From JBIOJM01 sp044450785 (GTDB lineage: Bacteria; Planctomycetota; Planctomycetia; Isosphaerales; Isosphaeraceae), in assembly GCA_044450785.1 (NCBI GenBank), contig JBIOJM010000034.1, positions 1 to 46,876 on the forward strand: 46,876 nt of DNA, in the 5' to 3' direction. A program made the translations under genes and the position numbers. Shown piece after piece: positions 10,301 to 18,775 of the stretch. How positions within the stretch are numbered: position 1 is the first letter of the stretch; every line of letters starts with the position of its first letter. A model generated the notes under the pieces. That model was not told the origin of the DNA, searched no databases, and was given only the letters and a program-made list of their open reading frames with translations.

Positions 10301-11286
10301 ACCTGGCCCTTCGAGTCGAGCAACGCGAGACAGAGCGAATACATGTTCCCTGGCGTATGGAGGTCCCAGAGGCGGTCCGGCTTCCAGTTCTGGGTAAACC
10401 TGGCGCGGCCATTCTGGAGGTCACCCTCTCCGAGGGCCTTGCTCGTAAATTCGGCCACGTCGAGGCCCGCCTGCGTGATCCGGGCGCGGAGGGAATACGG
10501 TAGGCCGGCGGCGAGCCCCTCCAGGGCGGCGTCGAACGAGATTTGCCCCTTGCGCACCGAGGTGTCCACCTTCACGCCGGCGATCCGCGCCCCGGAAGGC
10601 ATGCCCACGAGGTAAATGTCGCCACACAGGCCGCGCCGCGGCACTCTCCCTTTCACCTCTCGGGCGGAGTTGGTGTCATTGTACGAGAGGATGACGCCCT
10701 TCAGCGGCATGGCGATCAAAAGCATGCTGAGCACATGGGTGCCCCCGGGCCGGCACACCGGCGTGAGATCCAGTTCCCCGCCCGGAAACAGAATCTCGCC
10801 CGCGGGCTTGCCATCCACGTACACGGCCGCGTAGGAATTCACGGACTCCGCGGACAGAGCGATGCGCCGGCCGGACCACAGGTTGGGAATCGTGATCTCC
10901 CGCTCGTACCAGGCCGCGGTGATGCGACCCAAAGGGGCGTCCTTCCAACTGGGATGCGGGTAGACCGTCTGGCAGTCTTTCTGCATGTAGTCGGTGATTC
11001 CGGGCCAGCAACCGGGAACCTTGAAGTAGCCCCAGTTCCCCGCGGGTGCCTGTTTGGACCTGGTCTCGGCTGGCTGCCAGCGCCAGAGGCCGTTGATGCA
11101 GATCCGCTCACGCGTGGGGGTCGTTTCGCGACTCGCCTTGCTGAGGTCCCAAACGGCCTTCACGCCCCCGGGCAAGGGGGCGGCGAACTCGTCCGCATGG
11201 ACACCGGGGTCGAGCGCCACCATCATGGCCGCGATGGCGACCAGGCTCATCCGATCCTGCAATCGCCCGCATTTTCGCAAAATCAT
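7312..11286 (-). CDS. large secreted GH2-like (beta-galactosidase/glucuronidase fold) protein
   Basis: The open frame extends further upstream, but the ATG at 11286 is preceded by GGAGGG and followed by a signal peptide (MSLVAIAAMMVALDPGVHA), so I chose it; the product is 1324 residues. Residues about 60-200 resemble the GH2 sugar-binding jelly roll (NGLWRW, WYEREITIP), about 240-335 the immunoglobulin-like domain, and about 345-640 the TIM barrel (FFLNGTRIFL, GINFVYTHNYD). The nucleophile motif is present (TCEYGAP, Glu563). At the acid/base position, where GH2 enzymes have Asn-Glu, the sequence reads SMSHNATG (467-474), so the Glu is missing. The C-terminal half is large and includes a ThuA-like or GATase-like stretch in places, not assigned with confidence. 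It is monocistronic and predicted to act outside the cytoplasm on glycans. Confidence 0.85.
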   Translation of the reverse strand: MILRKCGRLQDRMSLVAIAAMMVALDPGVHADEFAAPLPGGVKAVWDLSKASRETTPTRERICINGLWRWQPAETRSKQAPAGNWGYFKVPGCWPGITDYMQKDCQTVYPHPSWKDAPLGRITAAWYEREITIPNLWSGRRIALSAESVNSYAAVYVDGKPAGEILFPGGELDLTPVCRPGGTHVLSMLLIAMPLKGVILSYNDTNSAREVKGRVPRRGLCGDIYLVGMPSGARIAGVKVDTSVRKGQISFDAALEGLAAGLPYSLRARITQAGLDVAEFTSKALGEGDLQNGRARFTQNWKPDRLWDLHTPGNMYSLCLALLDSKGQVLDAACDVRFGFRELWIEGRDFFLNGTRIFLSAVPVDNAQIDAALAGYDGARESMKRLKSFGINFVYTHNYDCEPGSHLSFAEVLRAADDEGMLVSFTQPHFGHYEWKSPGADRNNGYARHAEAYVRMAQNHPSVVFYSMSHNATGYSEDMNPDMIDGVQDPRETWALNNSRLALRAEAIVRGLDPSRIVYHHSSGNLGSMHTSNFYPNFAPIQELSDWFEHWATKGVKPMFTCEYGAPITWDWSMYRGWYKGQRSFGSAQVPWEFCFAEWNAQFLGDRAFEISEMEKANLRWEAKQFRAGRLWHRWDYPYEIGSKRFDDRHTVIGMYLTDNLRAFRTWGVSATSPWEHDHFWKLRDSVDRRRKPLPVDWDGLQRPGFSPDYLGERYERMDLAFERSDWIATADGQALIRNNRPLLGYIGGRAGHFTSKDHNFRPGEPVQKQLIVINNSRETVTCDCVWTLGRLTESKIVTVPTGQQERIQLRYALPAALAPGKYDLSATMKFSTGETQQDSFSVHVLPRPAAAPTVGTRGLFTADTGEAVRPTRASARIALFDPKGETRALLGAMGIPCQPVDANADLSGYDVLIVGKSALTLGGPAPRIERVHDGLKVIVFEQASEVLEKRLGFRVEEYGLRQVFARLADHPLLAGIAPEHLRDWRGEATIIAPRLDYEMRPRYGPTVKWCDIPVTRVWRCGNRGNVASVLIEKPARGNFLPFLDGGFSLQYSPLLEYREGQGLVLFCQLDVTGRTETDPAAETLARNILQYVSTWKPAPERKVVYAGDRAGIGHLESAGIPVSPYDGANLSPDQVLVVGPGGGRQLTASAPAIARWLKAGGNLLAIGLDEQDANAFLPFKVRVKQAEHIAACFDPFDASSLFAGVGPADVHNRDPRALPLITAGAKVIGDGVLARAEDVNVVFCQLAPWQFDYVKTYNVKRTYRRASFLVSRLLANMGVNGTTPILARFHTPVVAAHPERRWRDGLYLDQPVEEDDPYRFFRW

Positions 11287-11515
11287 GGCAACCCTCCGTC
11301 CAACCTGCCGAATCGCCTCACCCCATCGATCCATTCGAGTATTCCAACCGATTTCGCTGACCGATTCAACAACCCGAACGGTCCAATCGGACCCCAAATT
11401 ATCTTCCTGTGCCTTGGCGCGCTCCGGCTCGAAAGGGAACATTGAGAGTGGTCCAGGCCGTTGGAGGCCCAAACTCTCCTGGCGACCGGACGACAAGCAC
11501 TTCACCGAGGAGTCG

Positions 11516-12037
11516 ATGACGATGACACGATCGAAGAGTGTGCAACCGCGTGGAGAGGTGTTGGAATCGAGGGCGCTGCTCTCCGGCGCCCACGCAATCC
11601 ATTCGAGTTCCGACGCACGGGAGGCCCGTCCGGACATGTTCCTGATACCTCACGGTCCGCCCACCCCGCCGCGGACGGGAGGAGCCGCCGCCCTCGTGAG
11701 TCCGGGGATCCTGCTCGTTGTCATTAACAAGCCGGTCCCCACCAATGAGACGACGATCCAGGACGACGGGGCCGGAAACGTCACCGTGGAGTGGAACGGC
11801 CACAACCCCCCGACCTTCCACGGCGTCAGCCGAATTATCGTGGATGCCCGCGGCAAGACGAACACCGTCACCTTCAGCCTCACCGGCAACGTCACCGTGG
11901 CCCAGGAGGTGGACGTCAGGCTGGACGGCACGCACAGTTCCTACACCCCGAACTTGGGAGCCTTCCATCCCAACGGCCTGCTGACGTTCCAGATCGAGAC
12001 CGCCCCGGTCCCGCGCAACCCGGCCACGGGCCCCTGA
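11516..12037 (+). CDS. small exported protein with LEPR-XLL motif
   Basis: The 173-residue product begins MTMTRSKSVQPRGEVLESRALLSG. The LESRALLS segment (16-23) matches the LEPR-XLL N-terminal motif found on many large surface proteins of planctomycetes, which I take as an export or sorting signal. The remainder is rich in Thr, Val and Asn and reads like a short beta-sandwich (VTVEWNGHNPPTFHGVSRII, then a DARGKTNTVTFSLTGNVTV stretch). A GAGGAG site precedes the ATG. It is divergent from the GH2-like gene with a 229-bp intergenic region. It is unusually short for a LEPR-XLL protein. The function is unknown. Confidence 0.75.
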   Translation: MTMTRSKSVQPRGEVLESRALLSGAHAIHSSSDAREARPDMFLIPHGPPTPPRTGGAAALVSPGILLVVINKPVPTNETTIQDDGAGNVTVEWNGHNPPTFHGVSRIIVDARGKTNTVTFSLTGNVTVAQEVDVRLDGTHSSYTPNLGAFHPNGLLTFQIETAPVPRNPATGP

Positions 12038-12211
12038 TCGAGCCCCGCCCGCGCGGCGCCTGGCCCGCTGCTGCGGCTATCGCCGCTCGCGTTTCCTTTC
12101 CCGGGATCCGCTCCGAGCGTATCCTGGGGCGGTTGGTCGCGCCGGGGTGGACCGACGTCCGTCTCGGCAGACCTCGAGGGCCCGGCTCGCGGTCCGGGTA
12201 GGGAGACGCTC

Positions 12212-14674
12212 ATGGCTCTGGGTGGCGATGGGCTCGCACTGGCTGACCGGTTCCACCGCTTCGGGGCTTTCGGACCGGCGGCGCAGCTTTATGGCGAGGT
12301 CCTGCGCGAGTGGCCAGACCGCGCCGACGTCTGGTGCCGGCTCGGCGAAGTCTGTCACGCCCTCGGCCGATCCGACGAGGCGGCCGGGTGCTACCGCCGT
12401 GCCCTGACCCTGCGGCCTGACGACCCGGTGCCGCCGAATAACCTGGGCTTCGTCCTGATGGCGCAGGGCCGGCTGGCGGAGGCAGCCGGCTGCTATCAGG
12501 AAGCTCTGCGCCTGCAGCCGGATTACCCCGAGGCCCACAACAACCTGGGGATCGTCCTGCTGCGGCAGGGCCGGCCAGGCGAGGCCGTGGCCTGTTTCGA
12601 CGAGGCGCTTTTGCTGCGGCCGGATTACCCTGAAGCCCACAACAATCTGGGCACCGCCCTGGCAGCGGAGGGCCGGCTCGAACTGGCACTGGCCAGCTTT
12701 CGCCAGGCAGTCGAACTCCAGCCGAACTTCCACCTGGCCAGGGCCAATCTCGGAAACGTCCTGCGCAGCCTGGGCCGGCACGAGGAGGCGGCCGCCTGCG
12801 ATCAAGCTGCCATGCCCCCGCAGCCCGGCAACCCAGACCGTCTCCATGAGCTGGGCCTCCAGCGACTCGCGCAGGGCCGGCTCGAGGAGGCCGTGTCCAG
12901 CTTGGAACAGGCGCTGCGCCTCCAGCCGCACTCCGCTGGCGTCTGCAACAACCTGGGCAATGCCCTCCTGCGCCAGGGGCGTGCACCCGAGGCATCGCTC
13001 AGCTTCCGGCAAGCGGTCTTCCTGGAGCCGGACCTGGCCCAGGCCCACAACAACCTGGGCCTGGCCCTGTTGCACCAGGGCCGGGAACACGAGGCGCTGG
13101 ACAGCCTCCGACAGGCGGTCTGCCTGAAGCCGGACCTGGCCCAAGCTCACAACAACCTGGGTCTGGCCTTCTGGCGTCAGGACCGGCGCGAAGAGGCGCT
13201 CGACTGCTTCCGGCAGGCCCTGCACGTGCAGCCGGACCTGGCCGATGCCCACAACAACCTGGGCCTGGCCCTCGCCGCCCGGGGTCTACCCGACCTTGCG
13301 CTGTCTTGCTACGAGCGGGCGGTGCAGCTCGAACCAGCCCACGGCGGAGCGCTCGCCAATCTCGGCAACGCCTGCAAGGACCAGGGCCGCCTGACCGAGG
13401 CTCTCGCCTGCTACCGGGCTGCCCTGTCGGTACGGCCGGATGACCCCCAGATCCACAGCAACTTGTTGCTGGCGCTCCATTACCAGGCCGGCGCCGACCC
13501 CAAGGAGGTCCTCGCCGAATCACGACGTTTTGCCCAGCGACACGCGGCGCCTCTGGCCGGGCTGGCGCCGCCAGGGACGTTCCAGCCGCTGGAGGGGCGC
13601 AGCCTGCGCGTCGGCTACGTCTCCCCCGACTTCCGCGAACATCCGGTGTCTTATTTTTTGGAACCGATCCTGTCCTCCCATGACCACTCGCGATTCGAAA
13701 TCTTCTGCTATGCTGACGTTCCACGCGCCGACGCCGTGACGGAGCGCTGCCAGCGGTACGCCGATCACTGGCGTTCACTCGTGGGGCTGTCCGACGCCCG
13801 GGCCGCCGAGCTGATCCGCCGCGACGGCATTGACCTCCTGATCGACCTGGCGGGCCACACCGGTGGCAACAGGCTGCTCGTGTTTGCCCGCAAACCGGCG
13901 CCGGTCCAGGCGACCTACCTGGGCTACCTGGGCACCACGGGCCTGGCGGCGATCGACTACTATATCACCGACGGCCATACCGACCCGCCGGGCCTGACGG
14001 AAGCCCATTTCCAGGAACGGCTCGTGCGCCTGCCCGAGTGCGGCATGTGCTACCGCCCCGGCGACGCCCCGGGGGTCCATCCCGAGCCACCGGCCCGGCG
14101 CTTCGGTCAGGTGACGTTCGCGTCCCTGAACACTCTGGCGAAGTTGTCAGAGGATGTCCTGGCGCTTTGGCTGCAGGTGCTGGCGGCCGTTCCCGGCTCC
14201 CGGCTCCTGCTCCGCACAGGAGAGGGCCGCGCCGGGGAGGAGCGGATCCGCGCCGTCGTGTCCCGCCACGGTGTTTCCCCGGAACGGGTCCTCCTGCTGG
14301 GCCGCACGCCAACCCGGCTCGATTACTTGAAGCCCTACCTGGAGGTGGATCTCGCCCTGGACCCGTTCCCCTACAACGGGATCACGACCACATGCGACGC
14401 GCTCTGGATGGGCGTGCCCGTGCTCACCCTGGCTGGACGGATGAGCGTGTCGCGCTACGGGGTTCGATTCCTGAACAACGTCGGCCTGGACGAGCTGATC
14501 ACCGACTCGCCGAAAGCCTACCTGCGCCTCGCGGCCGAGCTGGCACTCGACCTGGATCGCCTGGCGTCCCTGCGCAGCGGACTGCGGGAGCGCATGAGCC
14601 GCTCGCCCTTGATGGACGCCGCCCGGTTCACGCGCAACCTGGAGCTCGCCTTTCTCACGATCTCACACCACTGA
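12212..14674 (+). CDS. TPR / GT41 (SPINDLY-like O-GlcNAc transferase family) protein
   Basis: The 820-residue product has about eleven TPR units of 34 residues in its N-terminal half (recurring AHNNLGLALxxxGR and LQPDxAxA), followed by the GT41 catalytic region: RVGYVSPDFREHPVSYFLEP, DLLIDLAGHTGGNRL, YLGTTGLAAIDYYITD, VLLLGRTP and DPFPYNGITTTCDALWMGVP. This architecture is that of O-linked GlcNAc transferase and SPINDLY; these enzymes transfer GlcNAc or fucose from a nucleotide sugar to Ser/Thr of proteins. The donor sugar cannot be read from the sequence. A GTAGGGAG site precedes the ATG. No signal peptide is seen, so it is probably cytoplasmic. A hairpin at 14697-14713 follows the stop. Confidence 0.9.
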   Translation: MALGGDGLALADRFHRFGAFGPAAQLYGEVLREWPDRADVWCRLGEVCHALGRSDEAAGCYRRALTLRPDDPVPPNNLGFVLMAQGRLAEAAGCYQEALRLQPDYPEAHNNLGIVLLRQGRPGEAVACFDEALLLRPDYPEAHNNLGTALAAEGRLELALASFRQAVELQPNFHLARANLGNVLRSLGRHEEAAACDQAAMPPQPGNPDRLHELGLQRLAQGRLEEAVSSLEQALRLQPHSAGVCNNLGNALLRQGRAPEASLSFRQAVFLEPDLAQAHNNLGLALLHQGREHEALDSLRQAVCLKPDLAQAHNNLGLAFWRQDRREEALDCFRQALHVQPDLADAHNNLGLALAARGLPDLALSCYERAVQLEPAHGGALANLGNACKDQGRLTEALACYRAALSVRPDDPQIHSNLLLALHYQAGADPKEVLAESRRFAQRHAAPLAGLAPPGTFQPLEGRSLRVGYVSPDFREHPVSYFLEPILSSHDHSRFEIFCYADVPRADAVTERCQRYADHWRSLVGLSDARAAELIRRDGIDLLIDLAGHTGGNRLLVFARKPAPVQATYLGYLGTTGLAAIDYYITDGHTDPPGLTEAHFQERLVRLPECGMCYRPGDAPGVHPEPPARRFGQVTFASLNTLAKLSEDVLALWLQVLAAVPGSRLLLRTGEGRAGEERIRAVVSRHGVSPERVLLLGRTPTRLDYLKPYLEVDLALDPFPYNGITTTCDALWMGVPVLTLAGRMSVSRYGVRFLNNVGLDELITDSPKAYLRLAAELALDLDRLASLRSGLRERMSRSPLMDAARFTRNLELAFLTISHH

Positions 14675-15046
14675 GGCTGATCTCGGCACCATGTAGCGCC
14701 GATCAAATCGGCGTTGAGTGGCAGGTGCTCCGTGACGCCTCGGGAGAGGATTGCCCTCGAGTGGCTTCATCCCCTGGGGGGACTCGCAAATCCGCGGACC
14801 TGGCATTATGGTAATTGGACGGACCAGGACTTCCGCGGCTCCCCGCGCCCCCGCCGGTCAAGAGGAGAGGACCGAACCGATGTCGTTGACACCGTCGACA
14901 ATGATTCCGCTTCGTGGAAACGGGGCAACGAGCCGGCCTTCGCGTGAGCAGCCCCTGAGGCCCGCCGTGGTTTTCGAGTACGATGGGAACGTCTTCCGGA
15001 CTTTACCGGGGTATCGATCAGTTCGTTCACACTCGGAGCGCATGCC
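14675..15046. other. intergenic region without a convincing gene
   Basis: Apart from the hairpin at 14697-14713 I see no feature here. Short open frames exist on both strands, but they lack ribosome binding sites and recognisable domains, and their composition is not coding-like. The promoter of the cupin gene should lie near the right end. Confidence 0.4.
14697..14713 (+). terminator. hairpin after the GT41 gene
   Basis: CGCCGAT, a CAA loop and ATCGGCG form a perfect 7-bp hairpin 23 nt after the stop codon. It has only two following T residues, so it is a weak intrinsic terminator candidate or an mRNA-stabilising stem. Confidence 0.45.
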
Positions 15047-15505
15047 ATGCAGTTTCTCAAGCGGTGGAGTTTCGCTGGTCTGTCGTTGATCCTGGCTGCC
15101 GGGTGGTCCTACCGCGAGGCGGCGTTCGCCCGCGACCAGAGCCGACAGGTCGCGTCCGCAACGATCAACCTCGATCAAGTCGCGATGGCCAGCTTCGCGG
15201 ATAAGGGGGAACCTGTCGGCAAGAACGGCGTGTACATTTCGGGCGATACGCCGGCTTCAACCAAGTTCGTCACCGGGCGGTTCGTCTTGTCGCCCGGCAA
15301 GACACCCCACGCTCCTCACACCCATCCCGAAGAAGAGGTCATGATCATCGAGAGTGGGCACGGCGAAATCCTCTGCGACGGCAAGACAACGAAGGTCGGG
15401 CCCGGCTCGGTGATGTATACGAGCCCGAACGCCCCGCACGGCATCACCAACACCGGTGAAGAACCGATCGTCTTCTACTATGTGAAGTGGGAAAGCCGGA
15501 AGTAA
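15047..15505 (+). CDS. exported cupin-domain protein
   Basis: The 152-residue product starts with a signal-peptide-like segment (FLKRWSFAGLSLILAAGW). The cupin core follows: motif 1 HAPHTHPEEEVMIIESGHGE, with His91, His93 and a Glu near 97 as likely metal ligands, and motif 2 GSVMYTSPNAPHGITNTG, with His131 as the fourth ligand. It is a single-domain cupin and should bind a divalent metal, but the substrate cannot be told from sequence. It stands alone, 93 bp before asnS. Confidence 0.85.
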   Translation: MQFLKRWSFAGLSLILAAGWSYREAAFARDQSRQVASATINLDQVAMASFADKGEPVGKNGVYISGDTPASTKFVTGRFVLSPGKTPHAPHTHPEEEVMIIESGHGEILCDGKTTKVGPGSVMYTSPNAPHGITNTGEEPIVFYYVKWESRK

Positions 15506-15598
15506 TGCTGCCGCGCAGGACGTCCCGCACACTGTTGAAACAAAACGCTCTCGAAACATCATCACCCATCGAGCGCGAGCCAGGTCTGGGAGTTTGCC

Positions 15599-17008
15599 AT
15601 GACTCGTGAGACGATCAAGGAGATTCTGGCCGGCCGTCTGGACGTCGGCCGGCCGGTCACGATCGAGGGCTGGCTCCGCACCCGGCGCGACTCCAAGGCC
15701 GGCCTCTCGTTCCTCCAGGTCCACGACGGCTCCTGCTTCGACCCGGTTCAGGTCGTTGCCGAGGCATCGCTGCCGAACTATCAGACCGAGATCCTGCACC
15801 TGACCACGCACTGTTCCGTGCGCATCGCGGGCACGCTGGCCGAATCGCTGGGGAAGGGTCAGCGGTTCGACGTCAAGGCCGATCGCGTCGAGGTGATCGG
15901 CTGGGTCGAGAACCCGGACAGTTACCCTGTCTCGGCCAAGCGGCACACCATGGAACACCTGCGGTCCGTGGCCCACCTGCGGCCGCGGACCAACACGTTC
16001 GGAGCGGTGGCGCGAGTCCGCGACTGCCTGTCGATGGCCGTGCACCGGTACTTCCACGATCACGGTTTTATCTGGATCCACACACCGATCATCACCACCA
16101 GCGACGCCGAGGGGGCCGGGGCGATGTTTCGCGTCTCGACGCTCGACCTCGCCAATCCCCCGCGCGACGAGCACGGGGGCATCGATTTCTCGGCCGACTT
16201 CTTCGGCAAACCCGCCTGCCTGACCGTCTCCGGCCAGCTCAACGTCGAGGCCTACTGCCTGGCCTTGAACCGGGTGTATACCTTCGGGCCGACCTTCCGC
16301 GCCGAGAATTCGAACACCACCCGACACCTCGCCGAGTTCTGGATGATCGAGCCCGAAATCGCCTTCGCCGACTTGAGCGACGATGCCGACCTCGCCGAGG
16401 ATTTCCTCAAGAGTCTGCTCCGCACCGTGCTGGCTGAGCGGCCCGACGACATGGCCTTCTTCGCGCAGCACATCGACAAGGATTGCGTCAACCGGCTCGA
16501 AGCGTTCATCAACGCGACCTTCGAGCGCATGGACTACGGCGACGCCATCAAGGCGCTCGAAGCGGCGGTCGCCAAGGGGCACAAGTTCGAGTTCCCCGTG
16601 AAGTGGGGCATCGATCTCCAGTCCGAGCACGAGCACTACCTGACCGAGACCCTGGTCGGACGGCCGATCGTGGTCATGAACTACCCCAAGCAGATCAAGG
16701 CGTTCTACATGAGGGTCAACGACGACGGCAAGACGGTGGCCGCGATGGACGTGCTGGCTCCCGGCATCGGTGAGCTCATCGGCGGGTCGCAGCGCGAGGA
16801 GCGGCTCGATGTGCTCGACGCCCGGCTCGATGAGATCGGACTCTCGAAAGAACAGTACAACTGGTACCGCGACCTGCGGCGGTATGGCACCGTGCCGCAC
16901 GCCGGCTTCGGCCTGGGTTTCGAACGGACGATCGCCTACGTCACCGGCATGGTCAATATCCGCGACGTGATCCCGTTCCCACGCACCCCGGGCAATGCCG
17001 AGTTCTGA
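15599..17008 (+). CDS. asnS: asparaginyl-tRNA synthetase
   Basis: The 469-residue product matches class IIb asparaginyl-tRNA synthetases in length and layout: an N-terminal OB-fold anticodon-binding domain (VTIEGWLRTRRDSKAGLSFL), then the catalytic core with motif 2 (TFRAENSNTTRHLAEFWMIE, about 231-250) and motif 3 (HAGFGLGFERTIAYVTGM, from 434), ending in the typical IPFPRTPGNAEF. It charges tRNA-Asn with asparagine in the cytoplasm, with ATP. The NSNTTRHLAEF wording is typical of AsnRS rather than AspRS. It is a housekeeping gene with no obvious operon partner. Confidence 0.96.
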   Translation: MTRETIKEILAGRLDVGRPVTIEGWLRTRRDSKAGLSFLQVHDGSCFDPVQVVAEASLPNYQTEILHLTTHCSVRIAGTLAESLGKGQRFDVKADRVEVIGWVENPDSYPVSAKRHTMEHLRSVAHLRPRTNTFGAVARVRDCLSMAVHRYFHDHGFIWIHTPIITTSDAEGAGAMFRVSTLDLANPPRDEHGGIDFSADFFGKPACLTVSGQLNVEAYCLALNRVYTFGPTFRAENSNTTRHLAEFWMIEPEIAFADLSDDADLAEDFLKSLLRTVLAERPDDMAFFAQHIDKDCVNRLEAFINATFERMDYGDAIKALEAAVAKGHKFEFPVKWGIDLQSEHEHYLTETLVGRPIVVMNYPKQIKAFYMRVNDDGKTVAAMDVLAPGIGELIGGSQREERLDVLDARLDEIGLSKEQYNWYRDLRRYGTVPHAGFGLGFERTIAYVTGMVNIRDVIPFPRTPGNAEF

Positions 17009-17015
17009 GCCCCGC

Positions 17016-17154
17016 CGCCAAGACCGCCAAGTCAAGACAAATGATGATCGAAAGGAATAAACCGCCGAGATGACGGGAATACCGAGACTAGCCAACAGAG
17101 AGGACAGGAAACTGTAAACCGCCAAGACGCCAAGATCGCCAAGTCAAGACAAAA
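17016..17154. repeat. two direct copies of a CGCCAAG relic repeat
   Basis: Copy one (17016-17041) reads CGCCAAGACCGCCAAGTCAAG and runs into ACAAA. Copy two (17117-17154) reads CCGCCAAGACGCCAAGATCG and runs into CCAAGTCAAGACAAAA. They share the 3' half and lie about 100 bp apart downstream of asnS. The unit is related in reverse to the tandem at 7229-7267. Confidence 0.65.
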
Positions 17155-17155
17155 G

Positions 17156-17206
17156 GGAATTCCAGACACCCATTTTTCAGTCGGAATTCCAGACACCCAC
17201 TTTTCA
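17156..17206. repeat. tandem GGAATTCCAGACACCC repeat
   Basis: Two copies of a 24-nt unit, beginning GGAATTCCAGACACCCA at 17156 and GGAATTCCAGACACCCAC at 17183, are 27 bp apart. They differ by little apart from a T/C change before the TTTTCA end. They abut the CGCCAAG repeats and lie just upstream of the VOC gene. Confidence 0.7.
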
Positions 17207-17303
17207 ATGGCGGTGTGCCACCACATCCAGTCGCGCGCCGACCGCTTTGCGAATCGGGCCGATTGGTTTTATCTGGAGCGACACTCGAGCGAAAAGAACC
17301 GGT

Positions 17304-17741
17304 ATGTCAGACAAGAGAACCGACGACGTCCGAGTCGTGATACCGATGTTGGTGTGCCTCGATGCTGCGTCCGAGATCGACTTCTGCAAGACCGCGTTCG
17401 ACGCCGTCGAACTGGCGCGCCGTTCGGGTCCGGACGGAACGGTGATCCATGCTACACTGACGATCGGCGAGCATATGGTCATGGTCCACGGAGAGTTTCC
17501 GGCCCTTGCGAGCCGTGCACCCCAGTTGGACGGCAGCTCGTCAGTGGTGATCTACGTCTATTTCGAGGACGCGGACCTCGTGATCGAGCGGGCGGTCGTC
17601 GCCGGGGCGAGAGTTCTGATCCCGGTGACGAATCAGTTCTGGGGCGATCGCATTGGGCGGATTATCGATCCGTCGGGGCACGTGTGGAACGTCGCCACTC
17701 GCCTCGAAGAGAGTTCCTTCGTCCAGATGGAGCAGCGTTGA
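17304..17741 (+). CDS. VOC-superfamily (PhnB/glyoxalase-like) protein
   Basis: I start it at MSDKRTDDVRVV (17304), because the family core begins just after it and the upstream in-frame codons look non-coding. The 145-residue product has the VOC fold pattern: VIPMLVCLDAASEIDFCKTA, a central GEHMVMVHGEF strand, SSVVIYVYFEDADLVIERAV and a final GRIIDPSGHVWNVATR. This is the PhnB-like subgroup (COG2764), whose members bind a metal or small molecule; the real substrate is unknown. It has no apparent partner gene. Confidence 0.85.
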   Translation: MSDKRTDDVRVVIPMLVCLDAASEIDFCKTAFDAVELARRSGPDGTVIHATLTIGEHMVMVHGEFPALASRAPQLDGSSSVVIYVYFEDADLVIERAVVAGARVLIPVTNQFWGDRIGRIIDPSGHVWNVATRLEESSFVQMEQR

Positions 17742-18104
17742 AGGATCAGCGAACCGGAGCCCGCGTCAAACCGTTGACATTGAGCGGATCTGCCCCCCTG
17801 ACGATCCGAGCGTCAGGTCCGTTTGGTCTTGAGAAGCCTTTACGGTCGTGCGGCCCTTCGCCCAGCAACAACGCGCGGTGCACACAGCGCGACATGCAGG
17901 TTGAAGTGCATTCCGGCACGTGCCATGATCGGTACTGGACACTCCCGCTCGGCCGATCGCTTCCAGCATCGGAGACCACGTTCCGGGTCGAAATCATCGA
18001 TCGCTGGGAGGCGGTGGCCGATCTGGAGCTGCTGGAACGGGATCCGCGGAGCCTCGAGCGGGATCCATGATGCCAACTGGACGCGAACTCAAAGGAGCAT
18101 TCCG
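17742..18104. other. gap with a possible gene remnant
   Basis: No intact gene. On the plus strand, 17894-18070 reads as an open segment containing TTFRVEIIDRWEAVADLELL and ending in a stop, which could be the decayed C-terminus of a secreted enzyme, but this is a guess. A CTGACGATCCGAGCGTCAG inverted repeat is near 17799-17817. Confidence 0.25.
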
Positions 18105-18752
18105 ATGCGATCTGCCATCATCACCGGACTTCTGGCCTTTTGGGCTGGTGCATTGCCGGCCGGTGCGGCCGCGGGGGATAAGCCGGGAACCCAGGAATTT
18201 ACGCCCCTGTTTAACGGGAAGGACTTTTCGGGATTCAAGACGTTCCTGGATCCCAAGGCCGGCGACGCCGATCCGGCCAAGACCTGGACGGTCGAGGACG
18301 GCGTGATCCGCTGCAGCGGCAAGCCGTCGGGTTACTTCTACACCGACAAGAGTTTCTCCGACTACGTGTTGCGCTACGATTGGCGCTATCCGGCTGGTAG
18401 CCCACCGTCCAGCAACAGCGGCTGCCTGGTGCACATCCATCCGCCCCACGCGTTGTGGCCGCAATCGGTCGAGCCGCAGGGGCGCTACTTCGATCACGGG
18501 AAACTGTTCTTCATCAAGGTCAAGCCGATCGAGCAGAAGTTCGATGCCGAGGCGCACAAGCGGGCCGTGAAGCCGATCGGCGACTGGAACACCACCGAGA
18601 TCACGTGCGACGCGAATGGCACGGTCTCCGTGAAGCTCAACGGCGTTCCGGTCAGCTCCGGAAAGACCGAGTTGACCGAGGGTCCAATCGGCTGGCAATC
18701 CGAAGGGGCCGAGATCCACTTCCGCAACATCGTGCTGAAGAAGCGGGATTAG
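18105..18752 (+). CDS. secreted DUF1080 (3-keto-disaccharide hydrolase family) protein
   Basis: AAGGAG at 18091-18096 precedes the ATG. The 215-residue product has a signal peptide (AIITGLLAFWAGALPAGAAA) and the DUF1080 fold: FTPLFNGKDFSGFKTFL, WTVEDGVIRCSGKPSGYFYT, SDYVLRYDWRYP, SNSGCLVHIHPP, a WNTTEITCDANG strand and GPIGWQSEGAEIHFRNI. This concanavalin-like domain (PF06439) is very expanded in planctomycetes; some members hydrolyse 3-keto-glycosides. The substrate here is unknown. It is monocistronic. Confidence 0.92.
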   Translation: MRSAIITGLLAFWAGALPAGAAAGDKPGTQEFTPLFNGKDFSGFKTFLDPKAGDADPAKTWTVEDGVIRCSGKPSGYFYTDKSFSDYVLRYDWRYPAGSPPSSNSGCLVHIHPPHALWPQSVEPQGRYFDHGKLFFIKVKPIEQKFDAEAHKRAVKPIGDWNTTEITCDANGTVSVKLNGVPVSSGKTELTEGPIGWQSEGAEIHFRNIVLKKRD

Positions 18753-18775
18753 TGCCAGCGTTAATTCAGCCCATT

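Noticed and set aside
11287..11637. Longer N-terminus for the GH2-like protein
   Set aside because: The ATG at 11286 has a GGAGGG site and signal peptide; the upstream codons overlap the LEPR-XLL gene on the other strand.
14714..15178. Small open frames between the GT41 and cupin genes
   Set aside because: No ribosome sites, no family resemblance, and overlap on both strands.
15257..17125. 622-codon open frame on the minus strand
   Set aside because: It lies opposite asnS and reflects high third-position GC of that gene; no recognisable domain in the antisense product.
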